A stretch of 64,000 bases of DNA from Desulfofustis limnaeus (lineage in GTDB: Bacteria > Desulfobacterota > Desulfobulbia > Desulfobulbales > Desulfocapsaceae), in contig NZ_AP025516.1 of assembly GCF_023169885.1 (NCBI RefSeq), positions 1,550,001 through 1,614,000 on the forward strand, given 5' to 3'. The position numbers were made by a program, and so were the translations under genes. This document shows positions 8,344 to 16,924 of this stretch, in pieces (the first letter of the stretch is position 1; every line of letters starts with the position of its first letter). The notes beneath the pieces were generated by a model that was not told the origin of the DNA, did not search any database, and saw only the letters and a program-made list of their open reading frames with translations.

Positions 8344-10035
8344 ATGGAAGAGTTATCGAAAGCGCAGCGGGCGCGTGCCGCCATCGCTGCGTTCAAGACC
8401 CTATCCGACGCCTTGATCCTGACCGGCTCCTACCAACCCTCGGGGACCACCGGTCGAAAGCTTGAGGAGGCGCTACGCCAATTCAGCCCGGAGATTTACG
8501 GGTCGATGACCGATTCGCGGATCGTCGAACTGAAGGGGCTTGAGTATGTTATCGATCGGCTGCCGCGAGGCATCGAGGCTTGCAACAAGATTGTGCTGAC
8601 CGCCCAAGAGGACCTGGACGGGACGTCATTTGAAGAAATCCGCCCCTTGAAACGACGCCGTCTCTCCTATGTGGTTTCCAGCAAGGAAATTTGTTTTGTC
8701 ATCACCAAAGGGACCACCGAGATCTACGACATCCTTACCCATCTGACCTTTCTCAATATCGAGGCCCAGAAGATACGGATGCAGGCGCAGCGTCAGAGCG
8801 GAGAGATCAGTATCGAGTGGAGTCAGTTACAGCGCCTGAGGGACTGTGATCTGTTGGTCGAAGGGCCGGAACTCGACCAAGCCATCTGGAATCTTTCCAT
8901 CATTCTCGGCCGCACCTATCGGGAAACGCGGCAGACCTACGAATATCTCGAACAGAATCGGGAAGGTGGATTCAACAACGGTCTTTTTCGGATCGTCCAC
9001 GATTTGGGCAAGCGCTTGGTCGACCAGGAACGGGGGGAAGACGACCGACTGACCATCTATTTCACCCCTTCGTTGCAGGACATCCTTGGCCAGCACCGCT
9101 ATGCATCCCACTGGGCCACCACCGTCAAACAACGGCTGGTGGAACTGAAACTGCATCTGCGGCCGATTCATGTGGTCAGTGCCAACCTGCATTCCTTTCG
9201 GAACATCCTTTACGGCTTTGGCGCCATGCGGGAAGTCGGCGGCACCCCTGCCGAAGACCTCTACGATATGATTCAGCAACTGCGCGAACACGACGAGCGG
9301 GTGATGCGCTATGGCGCCTCGTTCGGTTTCCAGCAGCATCGAGATCCGTCCGGGTCCAACATCGATGTACAGATCATCGATACCAGTCGTCTCGATCCCT
9401 CCTGCGTTCATCCCCAGGTCCTGCTGTCCTGGGACTATATCCGCGAGGTCCAGCCGGTCATCCTGGTCATGGATTACGCCTTTGGCGCCCAGGCTTACGA
9501 GGTGATGGATGAGCTGCTGAACCCGATGATCGGCGAGGAGGGGGAGTGGAATCTGTCGATCGAGTCGATCTCGATAATGGGCAAGGCAGGGATCCTGCCG
9601 GGTAAGAAGGGAGACATCATGTTGGCCACGGCCCACGTCATGGAGGGGACTCCGCACAATTATATCCTCGAAAACGATCTCGCCAAAGATGACTTCAACG
9701 GGGATGTGGACGTCTATTGCGGTCCGATGGTGACGGTGCTCGGAACCTCGCTGCAGAACAAGGACGTCCTGGAACGATTCCACACCTCAGCCTGGCGGGC
9801 GGTGGGGATCGAGATGGAGGGGGGGCATTATCAGCGGGCCATCAACGCCGCCATTATTCAGCGGCGGATCCCGCGACACATGAAAGTCCGCTATGCTTAC
9901 TACGCTTCTGACAACCCCTTGGTCAGTGGTCAGACTTTGGCTTCCGGACCGATGGGGAACGAGGGTATCAGGCCGACCTACCAGATCTCCAAAGTAATCA
10001 TTGAAAAAATTCTGCGAAAGGACCATGCCCCCTAA
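8344..10035 (+). CDS. Nucleoside-phosphorylase-like protein of unknown function
   Basis: A 563-residue protein, probably cytoplasmic, with no membrane segments or signal peptide. The C-terminal 240 residues look like the purine-nucleoside-phosphorylase/AMP-nucleosidase fold: a beta strand QPVILVMDYAFGAQAYEVM near 376-394, SIMGKAGILPGKKGDIM near 414-430, and AVGIEMEGGHY near 490-500, which matches the MEMEG ribose-binding segment of that family, then ASDNPLVSG. The N-terminal half (about 1-320) is helical and unlike known nucleosidases; it may correspond to the DUF6909 family, but I am not certain of that name. AAGGAGG lies just before the ATG. The following sensor kinase gene overlaps its end. 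Substrate and reaction are unknown; a nucleoside or nucleotide is inferred. Confidence 0.65.
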   Translation: MEELSKAQRARAAIAAFKTLSDALILTGSYQPSGTTGRKLEEALRQFSPEIYGSMTDSRIVELKGLEYVIDRLPRGIEACNKIVLTAQEDLDGTSFEEIRPLKRRRLSYVVSSKEICFVITKGTTEIYDILTHLTFLNIEAQKIRMQAQRQSGEISIEWSQLQRLRDCDLLVEGPELDQAIWNLSIILGRTYRETRQTYEYLEQNREGGFNNGLFRIVHDLGKRLVDQERGEDDRLTIYFTPSLQDILGQHRYASHWATTVKQRLVELKLHLRPIHVVSANLHSFRNILYGFGAMREVGGTPAEDLYDMIQQLREHDERVMRYGASFGFQQHRDPSGSNIDVQIIDTSRLDPSCVHPQVLLSWDYIREVQPVILVMDYAFGAQAYEVMDELLNPMIGEEGEWNLSIESISIMGKAGILPGKKGDIMLATAHVMEGTPHNYILENDLAKDDFNGDVDVYCGPMVTVLGTSLQNKDVLERFHTSAWRAVGIEMEGGHYQRAINAAIIQRRIPRHMKVRYAYYASDNPLVSGQTLASGPMGNEGIRPTYQISKVIIEKILRKDHAP

Positions 10036-11827
10036 ACAAGAACGTGGCCCGCGCCCCATCTACTACGTCTCGCCATTGTTTTTCGCCCTGGCGTGCGTGC
10101 TGCTGGCGGCCATCATCGGTATTTTTGCCATCAGCAACATCCAGCGGGAAAAACGGTTGATGACCCGCGCCCTCTCCCAGGAGGGGATGGCCATCGGCAA
10201 CCTGGTATCGGCCGGGGCCAGAACGATGATCCGGCGGAGCATGATGCGTGGCGAACTGGATGAAGAGTCGTGGCGACAGGCCTTGCGCCAGTTTATCGAC
10301 AACGGCTCCGACCATACCCGTCTGCGGGCGCTCTACCTGGCCAAGGATGACGGCACCATCACCGTGCATAGTTCCCCGACCCTTGAGGGCACCGTCCTGA
10401 GCGAGGAGACACGTGCCTTTCTGCGCGGCGTGCGGCCACCGGATCGGCACGATCCCTTTCGCTTCGCCATCGGTTCCGGCGGGGAAGAGGTCTTTCAGGT
10501 GGCCAGGCCGTTTTTTTCCTCGCTGAACGGACTCATGCCCCATCACCGGGACATGGGCCGTGGTCGAATGGGACCCAGGGGAGAGCGGGGCCTGGCCGAA
10601 GTCGATCGATTTTTCAACACGGTTCTGCAGCAGGAGTATTTGCTGGTGGTGGAACTGGATCTCGCTGATTATCGCCAGGCCGTTCGCGCCCAGCTCACCC
10701 AGGTGGCGTTGTTGTCATTTATTCTGCTGCTGGTCGGCAGCGGCGGCATTGTGTCACTGATGATGCTGCAGGGATTGCGAGGTTCGCAATTGCGCTTGAG
10801 TCGGATGCGGGCCTTTACCGATCTGCTTGTTTCATCACTGCCGATCGGCCTTATCGCCACTGGTCCGGATGCACGCATCCGCACCTGCAACGGAAGCGCT
10901 TGTACCATGCTTGGTCTCGAGCAGGATCAAACCCTGGGCAGGACCTTTGCCGAAGCCCTGCCGGACTACCTCACCGGGCAGGATTCACCAGGCATGGCGG
11001 AAGATGACCGTACCCGCTGGGAAGTCACCCTGCCCGCAGCGGACGGAGAGAAGAAATCGCTGCACATCTCCCGCTTGGTATTGCACGATGACAATCGGCC
11101 GGCTGGGACGCTGCTGCTGCTTCAGGATCTCAGTCAGGTTCGGGCCCTGGAGAGGGCCCTGGCCCGGGTTGAAAGGGATGCCGCCATCGGCAGGATGGCG
11201 GCCGGAGTTGCCCATGAGATCAGAAATCCACTCAGCTCCATCAAGGGGTTGGCCTTGTTGCTGCGGGGCCGTCTGGATAATGATGCGCTGGCCGCGGAAA
11301 ACCTCGATCTGCTGGTTGCCGAGGTGGAACGGCTCAATCGGAGCATCGGTGAGCTGCTCGATTTTGCCCGACCGGGCCATCTGGAGACTACCCGGGTTGC
11401 CGTTGACGCACTGGTGGCCAGAGGCGTCGCCTTGCTCCGTTCCGATGCCCAAGCGAGCACCGTCGAAATCAGGGAGTCATACCGGTGTCGGGATGCGTTC
11501 ATCACGGCCGATGAGGACAAGGTGCTTCAGGTGATACTGAATCTGGGAATAAACGCCATCCAGGCGATGCCCGATGGCGGCCGATTGGCCGTTACCACCC
11601 AGTGCGACGAGCGCACGGCGACGATCAGCATCGAGGATTCGGGTCCCGGGATGGCCCCTGAGGTGTTGGAGAAGGTCTTCGATCCCTATTTTACCACGAA
11701 ACCGGAAGGGACCGGTCTGGGGCTCTCCATGTCGAAGAAGATCGTTGAAGACCATGGCGGATCCATCACCGTAGACAGCAGTCCCGGTGCCGGCACCCAG
11801 ATTGCTATCCACCTTTCCCGCTCGTGA
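10025..11827 (+). CDS. Membrane-bound sensor histidine kinase (NtrB/ZraS-like)
   Basis: A 600-residue two-component sensor. A first membrane helix (about 13-36), a periplasmic region of about 180 residues, and a second helix (about 220-243) are followed by a PAS domain (about 258-370, LPIGLIATGPDARIRTCNG), a dimerisation helix with the phospho-accepting His397 in AAGVAHEIRNPLSS, and an ATPase domain with N-box NLGINAIQAMPDGG, EDSGPGMAPEV and the FDPYFTTKPEGTGLGLS glycine-rich lid. This layout is typical of ZraS/AtoS-type kinases that partner sigma-54 activators, but no response regulator is next to it. I chose the ATG at 10025 (AAAGG just before it) rather than a TTG 24 bases earlier. It overlaps the nucleoside-phosphorylase-like gene by 11 bases, suggesting coupled expression. 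Confidence 0.92.
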   Translation: MPPKQERGPRPIYYVSPLFFALACVLLAAIIGIFAISNIQREKRLMTRALSQEGMAIGNLVSAGARTMIRRSMMRGELDEESWRQALRQFIDNGSDHTRLRALYLAKDDGTITVHSSPTLEGTVLSEETRAFLRGVRPPDRHDPFRFAIGSGGEEVFQVARPFFSSLNGLMPHHRDMGRGRMGPRGERGLAEVDRFFNTVLQQEYLLVVELDLADYRQAVRAQLTQVALLSFILLLVGSGGIVSLMMLQGLRGSQLRLSRMRAFTDLLVSSLPIGLIATGPDARIRTCNGSACTMLGLEQDQTLGRTFAEALPDYLTGQDSPGMAEDDRTRWEVTLPAADGEKKSLHISRLVLHDDNRPAGTLLLLQDLSQVRALERALARVERDAAIGRMAAGVAHEIRNPLSSIKGLALLLRGRLDNDALAAENLDLLVAEVERLNRSIGELLDFARPGHLETTRVAVDALVARGVALLRSDAQASTVEIRESYRCRDAFITADEDKVLQVILNLGINAIQAMPDGGRLAVTTQCDERTATISIEDSGPGMAPEVLEKVFDPYFTTKPEGTGLGLSMSKKIVEDHGGSITVDSSPGAGTQIAIHLSRS

Positions 11828-11852
11828 ATGAGCGATGGGTCCGTTGGTTCAG

Positions 11853-12056
11853 TCACGATTTCTCCTGCTCCCCGCGCTCTGACAAGCACTTGTCGAGAAA
11901 GGCACATTCCAGGGGGGATAAATCGAAACTCAATTCAATTTTTTGCAGCAGCTCCTTTCTCGTTTTTTCCGGATACTGCTCGACCAGGTCGGAAAAGGCG
12001 AGGACCGCTTTCTTCAGTTTGTCGGAGGCGAGCGGAGAACAGGGACGAGAACTCAT
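11853..12056 (-). CDS. Small conserved-looking protein following glgB
   Basis: A 67-residue soluble, mostly helical protein I do not recognise. It is rich in Lys, Glu and Leu, with a central amphipathic stretch KLKKAVLAFSDLVEQYPEKT and a C-terminal LSPLECAFLDKCL containing two cysteines. The ATG lies one base after the glgB stop codon, which strongly favours this start over an in-frame one 60 bases upstream and suggests translational coupling to the branching enzyme. It converges with the histidine kinase gene, 25 bases away. Function unknown; a link to glycogen metabolism is only suggested by position. Confidence 0.65.
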   Translation of the reverse strand: MSSRPCSPLASDKLKKAVLAFSDLVEQYPEKTRKELLQKIELSFDLSPLECAFLDKCLSERGEQEKS

Positions 12057-12057
12057 T

Positions 12058-14268
12058 TCACGGTGATCCTTCCAGGGGTTTGAGGACGATTCCGGCCAGT
12101 GGCGGGACGGTGACACGAGTATGGTATCCAGCCCGAGCGTGCGGTTCGGCCACCGCCCGGCAGATATGATCCGGAACAGCGCCGCTGCCGCCGTGGTGGA
12201 CCCAATCGGAACAAAACACTAACTGGTAATCGCCCGGGTTGGGCAGTCCCAGGCGATAGTCATAAAGAGTCTGCGGGGTAAAGTTGAGCAGACAGACCAG
12301 ATGCTGGCGGCGATCGATACCGTAGCGGACAAAAGAGATGATGGAATTATCCATGTCTTCGAGGTCGAGCCAGGAAAAGCCATGGTAATCGTAATCCAAT
12401 TGCCACAGCGACGGTTCGGCGCGGTAGAAGCGATTCAGGTCACGGACGAAGTCGACCATCATCCGGTGCGAGCGATGCTGTTCGGGCAGGTGCCAGTCCA
12501 GGCTCCTTTTGCAATACCATTCCGACCGCTGCCCGAACTCGCCGCCCATGAACAGCAGTTTCTTGCCGGGGTGCAGATACATGTTCAACAGCAGCAACCG
12601 TAGATTGGCGAATTTCTGCCAGTCGTCCCCCGGCATTTTCTCCAGCAGTGACCGCTTGCCATGCACCACCTCGTCGTGGGACAATGGCAGGATGAATTGC
12701 TCGGAAAAGGCGTACATCAATGAGAAGGTGAGCGCGTTGTGGTGGAATTTCCGGTACAACGGGTCTTTGCTGAAATAGCTGAGAATATCGTTCATCCACC
12801 CCATGTTCCATTTGAAACCAAAGCCGAGCCCGCCCTGGTCAGCGGGTTTGGATACCCCGTAAAAGCTGGTGGATTCCTCGGCAAGCATCAAGGTGTCCGG
12901 GAAGCGATCGTAGATGATCGAATTCATATGCCGGATGAACTCGATCGCCTCAAGGTTTTCCCGGCCGCCGTAACAATTGGGGACCCACTCGTCGTCGCGG
13001 CGGGAGTAGTCGAGGTAGAGCATGGAGGCGACGGCATCCACCCGGAGTCCGTCAACATGGTATTTGTCAAGCCAAAACAAGGCGTTGGCGATCAAGAAGT
13101 TGCTGACCTCGCGACGGCCGTAATTGTAGATCAGTGTTCCCCATTCCGGGTGCGCACCCTTGCGTGGGTCCTCGTGTTCGTAGAGGGCAGTCCCGTCAAA
13201 ACGGATCAGGCTGTGGCTATCACGCGGAAAATGCGCCGGCACCCAATCGAGGATGACCCCGATGCCGTTTTGGTGGCAGCGATCGACAAAATACATGAAA
13301 TCGTCCGGAACCCCATAGCGGCTGGTCAGACTGAACGGGCCGGTCACCTGGTAGCCCCATGATTCATCAAGCGGGTGCTCCATGACCGGCAACAACTCGA
13401 TGTGGGTAAAGCCAAGCTCTTGCACGTAGGGGATGAGTTGGTCGGCCAACTCCCTGAAGGTGAGGAAACGTTCCGGATGTGCCGGATCGCGCCGCCAGGA
13501 GCCGGGGTGGACTTCGTAGATGGCCAGCGGATGGGTATACGGCGGGCTGCTTCGTCTCTGCTGCAGCCACTCGTCGTCGTGCCATTGATACCGGTTGAGA
13601 TTGCGCACCACGGATGCGGTGTTCGGCCGAAGCTCCCCGAAGAACTGGAACGGGTCGGATTTCACCACCAGGCTGCCGTCGGCTGTCCTGATGGAAAAGC
13701 GATACAGTTCGTTTTCGGCGACACCGGGAATGAACAATTCCCAGATCCCGGAGCTGCCCAGCACCCGCATCTGGTGCACCCGGCGGTCCCACCCGTTGAA
13801 ATGTCCGATGACCGAAACGGCACGGGCATTTGGCGCCCAGACGCGAAAGAGCGTTCCGGATACCCGATGGTGCAGGCCCAACTGGGCCCCGAGGATGTTG
13901 TACAACGAGTAGTTGGTGCCGAAGTTGAACAGGTACCGGTCCTGATCGCTGAGCAGCGGTGGAAACCGATAGGGGTCGTTGACCCACTGTTCGACGCCGG
14001 TGCGATAGATGATCCGGTAGCGATAATCGAAAGGGTCCAGGTCGGGAAAGGCCAGTTCGGAACGATCCACCGTGCAGCTGAAGAGCCCGTCGTCGTGAAC
14101 CCGCTGCATCGGGAAGGAGCGTTCTCCGCAGCAGACGTCGATATGCTCCGCCTGGGGCTGCAGCGTTCGGAAAACCACTTCAGTCGAAGAGGATGAGCCA
14201 TGGGCACCAAGGAACTGGAACGGATCGTAATGGTCGGCGGCGAGGACGGTGAGGGCAAGCTCAGTCAT
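12058..14268 (-). CDS. glgB: 1,4-alpha-glucan branching enzyme
   Basis: A 736-residue GH13 enzyme that makes alpha-1,6 branches in glycogen. It has the N-terminal CBM48 modules (YDPFQFLGAHG near the start and LFRVWAPNARAVSVIGHFNGW near 130) and the catalytic barrel with GIGVILDWVPAHFPRD, the nucleophile Asp in GLRVDAVASMLYLDYSR, the acid/base Glu in LAEESTSF and the transition-state pair in LPLSHDEVVHGKRS. Length matches the family. I prefer the ATG at 14268 (GAGAG eight bases upstream); an ATG at 14310 would add 14 residues but has no ribosome site. No glgA or glgC is nearby, but galU (26.5 kb) could supply UDP-glucose. Confidence 0.96.
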   Translation of the reverse strand: MTELALTVLAADHYDPFQFLGAHGSSSSTEVVFRTLQPQAEHIDVCCGERSFPMQRVHDDGLFSCTVDRSELAFPDLDPFDYRYRIIYRTGVEQWVNDPYRFPPLLSDQDRYLFNFGTNYSLYNILGAQLGLHHRVSGTLFRVWAPNARAVSVIGHFNGWDRRVHQMRVLGSSGIWELFIPGVAENELYRFSIRTADGSLVVKSDPFQFFGELRPNTASVVRNLNRYQWHDDEWLQQRRSSPPYTHPLAIYEVHPGSWRRDPAHPERFLTFRELADQLIPYVQELGFTHIELLPVMEHPLDESWGYQVTGPFSLTSRYGVPDDFMYFVDRCHQNGIGVILDWVPAHFPRDSHSLIRFDGTALYEHEDPRKGAHPEWGTLIYNYGRREVSNFLIANALFWLDKYHVDGLRVDAVASMLYLDYSRRDDEWVPNCYGGRENLEAIEFIRHMNSIIYDRFPDTLMLAEESTSFYGVSKPADQGGLGFGFKWNMGWMNDILSYFSKDPLYRKFHHNALTFSLMYAFSEQFILPLSHDEVVHGKRSLLEKMPGDDWQKFANLRLLLLNMYLHPGKKLLFMGGEFGQRSEWYCKRSLDWHLPEQHRSHRMMVDFVRDLNRFYRAEPSLWQLDYDYHGFSWLDLEDMDNSIISFVRYGIDRRQHLVCLLNFTPQTLYDYRLGLPNPGDYQLVFCSDWVHHGGSGAVPDHICRAVAEPHARAGYHTRVTVPPLAGIVLKPLEGSP

Positions 14269-14503
14269 GGATATGGCTCTCGGTAAGCAAGGGAGATGAG
14301 TGATGCTCATCAGACAGTGTATGGTATCTGTGCTGAAATGTCATCGGCAAACGGTTTTTTCCCCGCGGGGGTGACGGGGTACAAGAGATCAGGGGCAGAA
14401 GAGAGCGGTTCCCCGGAGGGGGACCCTTGACGGTGACGGCCCGGTTTTGATACCCTTTACAATATAGGCCCATTTCCATTCACGTCAGCTTTGTGGTGCT
14501 CCG

Positions 14504-15079
14504 ATGGTTTCCGAAAAAGCTCCGGTGATCGATACCCTGACCGGCTCCTTTCTGATTTCGACGCCGCAGATGCCCGACCCGCGCTTCGAAGAACAGGTGA
14601 TCTATGTCTGTGCGCATAGCCACGAAGGAGCGATGGGCGTGGCAATCAACAAACCGAGCCCCTTCTTCAGTCTTGACGAGGTATTGCGCAACGCCAACCT
14701 GCCGATCCCGAAGAAAGCGTTGCCGCCGGTACATATCGGCGGACCCGTTGAGCTGGAATCGGCCTTCATTCTGTATCAGTCCGACTACCAGGCAGAACAT
14801 CGTCTCGAGATCAGCCCGACCATCTCGTTGTCCCGGGAGACCAAGATTCTCGAAGACATTGCCCATGATCGCGGCCCGGAAAGATACCTGTTCCTGCTGG
14901 GCTATGCAGGGTGGGGACCGGGACAGCTGGAAGCGGAGCTGCTGGCCGACGGCTGGCTGACCCTGCCGGCTGACGACCATATCATTTTCGACGTGGCCGA
15001 CGACGAAAAATGGCGCATGGCGGCGATGTTGTATGGGATCGATATCTCCACCTTCGGCGACATGATCGGCTATGCCTGA
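14504..15079 (+). CDS. YqgE/AlgH family protein (UPF0301)
   Basis: A 191-residue cytoplasmic protein of the widespread UPF0301 family. Signature segments are LTGSFLISTPQMPDPRFEEQVIYVCAHS near 12-40, GAMGVAINKPS near 42-52, HIGGPVELESAFIL near 75-88 and LGYAGWGPGQLEAEL near 128-142. Members are named AlgH in Pseudomonas, where a link to alginate regulation was proposed, but the biochemical role is unsettled. The gene is followed about 120 bases later by the YkgJ-like/rlmH pair; in Escherichia coli yqgE is linked to ruvX (yqgF), which is not seen here. Confidence 0.93.
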   Translation: MVSEKAPVIDTLTGSFLISTPQMPDPRFEEQVIYVCAHSHEGAMGVAINKPSPFFSLDEVLRNANLPIPKKALPPVHIGGPVELESAFILYQSDYQAEHRLEISPTISLSRETKILEDIAHDRGPERYLFLLGYAGWGPGQLEAELLADGWLTLPADDHIIFDVADDEKWRMAAMLYGIDISTFGDMIGYA

Positions 15080-15201
15080 GGCGACCGCCGGGTCAGCCGC
15101 TGGCGAATTTCCTCTTCCGTGTTGTTTCCTTTGCAGCGTTTTTTCAGGCGATTCGTTATAATCTTCCCTCTTGTTGCTTAAACGTCAAGGGGACCTCCAT
15201 C

Positions 15202-15612
15202 ATGGACGAACGTTCATTGCTCTTCACCTGCCAGCGTTGCGGATCCTGTTGCCATGGGGAAACCACGGTATCGCTCGATGAGAGCGATCAGCAACGGATG
15301 ATCAATCATCTGGGGCTGCCCGGCGAGATCGTCGGTCAACGCTATTGGCGGGTAACCGGACGAACGGTGCAGATGAGAATCGTCGAGCACCGGTGCATTT
15401 TTTACCGTGACGGCTGCACGGTCTATCCGGGACGACCATGGCGTTGCGCCGAGTGGCCGCTGGTCCGTGCGATCCTGATCGATGAAGCGAATTTCACCGC
15501 CATCAGCGATTCCTGTCCCGGGATCAATAAAGATCTTTCCTATCCTGAATTTTGTGCCATCCTCAAACGGCTGCTGGACGCAAAAGAAGCAGATCAAGGT
15601 CCGCCGGGATGA
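15202..15612 (+). CDS. YkgJ-family cysteine-cluster protein
   Basis: A 136-residue cytoplasmic protein with the YkgJ-type metal-binding cysteines: FTCQRCGSCCHGE at 9-21, a central CIFYRDGCTVYPGRPWRC and a final DSCPGIN. The family is thought to bind zinc or an iron-sulfur cluster; its reaction is unknown. The ATG at 15202 is preceded by AAGGGG and begins right before the first cysteine motif; a longer upstream frame lacks family resemblance. Its stop overlaps the start of rlmH (ATGA), so the two are co-translated. The pairing with a ribosome methyltransferase suggests, but does not show, a link to translation. Confidence 0.88.
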   Translation: MDERSLLFTCQRCGSCCHGETTVSLDESDQQRMINHLGLPGEIVGQRYWRVTGRTVQMRIVEHRCIFYRDGCTVYPGRPWRCAEWPLVRAILIDEANFTAISDSCPGINKDLSYPEFCAILKRLLDAKEADQGPPG

Positions 15613-16076
15613 AGATCGAACTGCTCCTGCTCGGCAAGACCAAAGAGTCGTATATCGAGGCGGGCATCAAAGACTTCAGCAAACGGTTGCGTCACTTCGT
15701 TCCTCTGGAACTCGTCCACCTCAAAGAAAAACGGTATACCAATCGCAGCGACCACGAGATCATGGCGCTGCAGAGCGCGGTGTTCAACCAGGCTATCGGT
15801 CCCGACAGTTACCGGGTGGTGCTCGATCGAACCGGCAGGGCCATGGACTCCGAGGAACTGGCCGTGCTGATCGGTTCGCTTATGGACCGCGGGGTGAAAA
15901 AGGCGGTCTTCATTATCGGCGGTCCTTTGGGCGTGGCTCCCGAGCAGCTGGCTGCGGCCGATCTGGTGCTGTCCCTGTCGAGGATGACCTTTACCCATGA
16001 CCTGGCCAGGCTGCTGCTGCTGGAACAATTGTACCGGGCTTTTTCCATCCGGGCCGGCACGAAGTATCATAAGTAG
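15609..16076 (+). CDS. rlmH: 23S rRNA (pseudouridine1915-N3)-methyltransferase
   Basis: A 155-residue SPOUT-class enzyme that methylates pseudouridine 1915 in helix 69 of 23S rRNA on assembled ribosomes. The trefoil-knot signature is complete: FIIGGPLGVAPE near 103-114, LSLSRMTFTHDLARLLLLEQLYRA near 121-144 and the invariant C-terminal YHK. The start is fixed by MKIELLLLGKTKE and by the ATGA overlap with the preceding cysteine-cluster gene. It converges on rsmJ, and the two reading frames overlap by 10 bases at their ends. Confidence 0.96.
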   Translation: MKIELLLLGKTKESYIEAGIKDFSKRLRHFVPLELVHLKEKRYTNRSDHEIMALQSAVFNQAIGPDSYRVVLDRTGRAMDSEELAVLIGSLMDRGVKKAVFIIGGPLGVAPEQLAAADLVLSLSRMTFTHDLARLLLLEQLYRAFSIRAGTKYHK

Positions 16077-16852
16077 GGCGGGAGATACACATCGAATCGA
16101 CAACTTTTGCCGGTGATCGCGTAGGTCGGTGCGTGCGGCGACAGCGTCGGAGCACGTGCCGGGCGTTTGACGGCGATCCGGGAAGGCCTCGCTTGGCGAG
16201 CGGCGGTGAGCAGATAGCAGCTGTCGGCATCGTCGCCGACCAGGGTGCGCACGGTGCGCATCTTCTGCTTGTTGAGGGCCGATCGCTGTGTCTCGGGGTA
16301 CATGGGATCGAGAAAAATGGTGTCGTATTGTCCTGAGGATCCGCTCAGTATGACGACGGCGTCGCCCTGCAGAAGGGTGATCCGTTCGCTGACCACGGGG
16401 CCGAGCAACCGATCGCTTGCGGCCCGGCGGAGGCCGTCATCCAGAAGCGCCCAGATAATCGGCGAACGCTCGATCATGGTGACCTGGCAGCCGAGCGAGG
16501 CGAGGACGAAGCCATCCTCGCCGAGGCCGGCGGTGGCGTCGCAGACGCGGGGTCTGATGCCCGCTTTGATGCCGACCGCTTTGGCGAGCGGTTGATTGAT
16601 CCGACGATCCCGGAGGCTGCGGTACCCGAGTGGACCGGTCAGGAAATCGACACAGAGGGGTTTTGGCGGCGCCTTGTCAGCCCTGCTGAACAGGCTGAGG
16701 CGACCGTTGGTGAAGGCCAGAAAGAATGGGGTCTCGGTGTCGTCTCCGAACAGTTCCGGGAGCAGGAGCCGTTGTGCCAGCTGCTGCGTCAGCCGTTGAT
16801 CTTCAGCGTCGGCGGAAATGTTCCTGACCCTGACGAGTTGTTTGATATCCAT
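16067..16852 (-). CDS. rsmJ: 16S rRNA (guanine1516-N2)-methyltransferase
   Basis: A 261-residue SAM-dependent methyltransferase that modifies G1516 of 16S rRNA. The SAM-binding motif I is VCDATAGLGEDGFVLASLG near 99-117, followed by MIERSP (motif II) and the catalytic IFLDPMYP near 180-187; the YRSLRDRRINQPLAKAVG lead-in is also typical of the family. I chose the ATG at 16852 (MDIKQLV) over one nine codons upstream. The divergent neighbour is kdsB and the convergent neighbour rlmH, so two rRNA methyltransferase genes meet tail to tail here. Confidence 0.92.
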   Translation of the reverse strand: MDIKQLVRVRNISADAEDQRLTQQLAQRLLLPELFGDDTETPFFLAFTNGRLSLFSRADKAPPKPLCVDFLTGPLGYRSLRDRRINQPLAKAVGIKAGIRPRVCDATAGLGEDGFVLASLGCQVTMIERSPIIWALLDDGLRRAASDRLLGPVVSERITLLQGDAVVILSGSSGQYDTIFLDPMYPETQRSALNKQKMRTVRTLVGDDADSCYLLTAARQARPSRIAVKRPARAPTLSPHAPTYAITGKSCRFDVYLPPYL

Positions 16853-16880
16853 GATAAAATACAGTAAGTAGTGAAGCAAA

Positions 16881-16899
16881 ACGAACGGTTGTCGTTCGT
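16881..16899. repeat. Short inverted repeat between rsmJ and kdsB
   Basis: Seven-base exact arms ACGAACG and CGTTCGT with a five-base spacer lie in the 72-base gap between the divergent rsmJ and kdsB genes. It could be an operator for either gene or a hairpin in the kdsB leader; the sequence alone does not decide. Confidence 0.3.
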
Positions 16900-16924
16900 G
16901 CCCACCCTGAGGTTAGTCGGATTC

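Noticed and set aside
14310-14504. Promoter candidates such as TTGACG and TACAAT before the YqgE gene
   Set aside because: The two hexamers are more than 20 bases apart, so they do not form a standard pair.
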